Assembly: GCF_014117215.1 (NCBI RefSeq) | Contig: NZ_JACGXS010000001.1 | Location: 62,001-126,000, forward strand | Length of the DNA stretch: 64,000 bases | DNA from: Stenotrophomonas tumulicola | GTDB taxonomy: Bacteria; Pseudomonadota; Gammaproteobacteria; Xanthomonadales; Xanthomonadaceae | Direction of reading: 5' to 3' | Part shown: positions 63,524-64,000 of the stretch, piece after piece | Numbering within the stretch: the first letter of the stretch is position 1 | Layout of the letters: every line of letters starts with the position of its first letter | Translations under genes and position numbers: made by a program | The notes under the pieces: generated by a model | What the model was told of the DNA's origin: nothing | Seen by the model: the letters and a program-made list of their open reading frames with translations, nothing else | Databases searched by the model: none

Positions 63524-64000
63524 TCAGTTGTCCAGTTCCAGCACCATCCGCACCAGCCCGGGCGTGCCCTGTGGGTGCGGCTGCGGCTGGAAGCCCAGCG
63601 ATGCGGCCAGCTGTTTCATCGGCTCGTTCTCTTCGGCGACGTCGCCATACAGCCGGTCCAGGTACTTGCCGCGGGCCCACTTCACCAGCTTGCGCATCAA
63701 CTGCCGGCCCAAGCCCTGGCCGATCAGGAACCGGCTGACCAGGATCGCGTATTCCGCTTCGCGGGTGCCCTGGATGATCGAGGCGCGTGCGACCGCGCCG
63801 ACCACGGCTTCGCCGGCCGGCAGGGATTCGGCCGCAACCAGGGTGATCTCGGTCTTGGGATTGGGGTGGGTCAGGCGCTGGGTGGTTTCCGGGGACAGTT
63901 CGGTCACCGCCTGCAGGAAGCGGTCACGGATTTCCTCCGGCCCGAACAGGCTGAAAGCCGCCTGCAGCGGTGCTCCGTCTTCCGGGCGGATCGGACGGAT
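63524..64000 (-). CDS. GNAT acetyltransferase domain protein, partial
   Basis: The frame is open to the right edge, so the gene's start is outside the window; a GTG at 63907 is only internal. The visible C-terminal 158 residues are a GNAT domain: IRPIRPEDGAPLQAAF, ELSPETTQRLTHPNPKTEI, VGAVARASII, then YAILVSRFLIGQGLGRQLMRKL with the acetyl-CoA loop (QGLGRQL), LYGDVAEENEPMKQLAASLGF, ending RMVLELDN. This matches the C-terminal acetyltransferase part of Pat-type protein lysine acetyltransferases, which may be fused to an acyl-CoA-synthetase-like region; the window cannot show whether that fusion exists here. Confidence 0.75.
   Translation of the reverse strand: MRPIRPEDGAPLQAAFSLFGPEEIRDRFLQAVTELSPETTQRLTHPNPKTEITLVAAESLPAGEAVVGAVARASIIQGTREAEYAILVSRFLIGQGLGRQLMRKLVKWARGKYLDRLYGDVAEENEPMKQLAASLGFQPQPHPQGTPGLVRMVLELDN

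Noticed and set aside
1..64000. CRISPR array, rRNA, tRNA or transposase genes
   Set aside because: No regularly spaced repeats, no rRNA-like segments, no cloverleaf with a CCA end that I could support, and no transposase motifs were seen.

Overview
The window looks like a chromosomal segment of a Xanthomonadaceae bacterium, most likely Stenotrophomonas. Grounds: high GC; four TonB-dependent or surface-adhesin loci in 64 kb; Xanthomonad-style housekeeping genes (gpmA, mfd, PepO-like M13 peptidase, UraH); and several short palindromes headed by GTAG (mostly GTAGCGCCGGGCCATGCCCG-like) that match the SMAG repetitive extragenic palindromes of S. maltophilia. The species call is inference from gene content.

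Layout. (1) 1-8.7 kb is accessory and visibly less GC-rich. It holds a tyrosine-integrase fragment that has lost its catalytic C-terminus, a KAP-type P-loop NTPase beginning where integrase similarity stops, a multi-pass membrane protein, and envelope genes: alanine-zipper lipoprotein, L,D-transpeptidase, S41 peptidase and an alpha/beta-hydrolase lipoprotein. (2) 8.9-12.8 kb: Oar-like TonB-dependent receptor and a NlpC/P60-like hydrolase. (3) 12.9-20.6 kb: subtilase plus trimeric autotransporter on the minus strand, then a histidine kinase and an OmpR-type regulator that converge and overlap at their 3' ends. (4) 20.7-29.4 kb: CDF transporter, then a minus-strand block of FecI-like sigma factor, FecR-like anti-sigma factor, secreted propeller-like protein, TonB receptor and PhoD phosphatase. 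(5) 29.5 kb: an orphan cytoplasmic protein. (6) 30.4-46.3 kb: a large carbohydrate locus. It combines secreted glycosidases (GH3, GH5-like, GH43), a TonB receptor, a mutarotase, a sodium/sugar symporter and the full oxidative galactose route (sugar dehydrogenase, lactonase, DgoD, DgoK, DgoA) with a GntR/FCD regulator. (7) 46.4-53.8 kb: barstar-like protein, glycine-zipper protein, threonine aldolase, an ECF sigma/Ser-Thr kinase pair, HIU hydrolase and a Rieske oxygenase. (8) 53.9-64 kb: metallophosphatase, second CDF transporter, gpmA, DUF4262 protein, M13 peptidase, mfd and the 3' part of a GNAT gene.

The best candidate for a coherent, testable system is region 6. Near-identical palindromic sites related to TTGTCGGATTA lie in front of each apparent transcription unit: before the regulator gene (38814-38824), before the mutarotase-GH5-receptor unit (44146-44156), and between divergent dgoK and the GH43 gene (45207-45217). 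This fits one FCD-family repressor switching capture, cleavage, import and oxidation of a galactose-containing plant glycan. The accessory KAP NTPase at the disrupted integrase is the best lead for a mobile or defence function, but nothing proves one.
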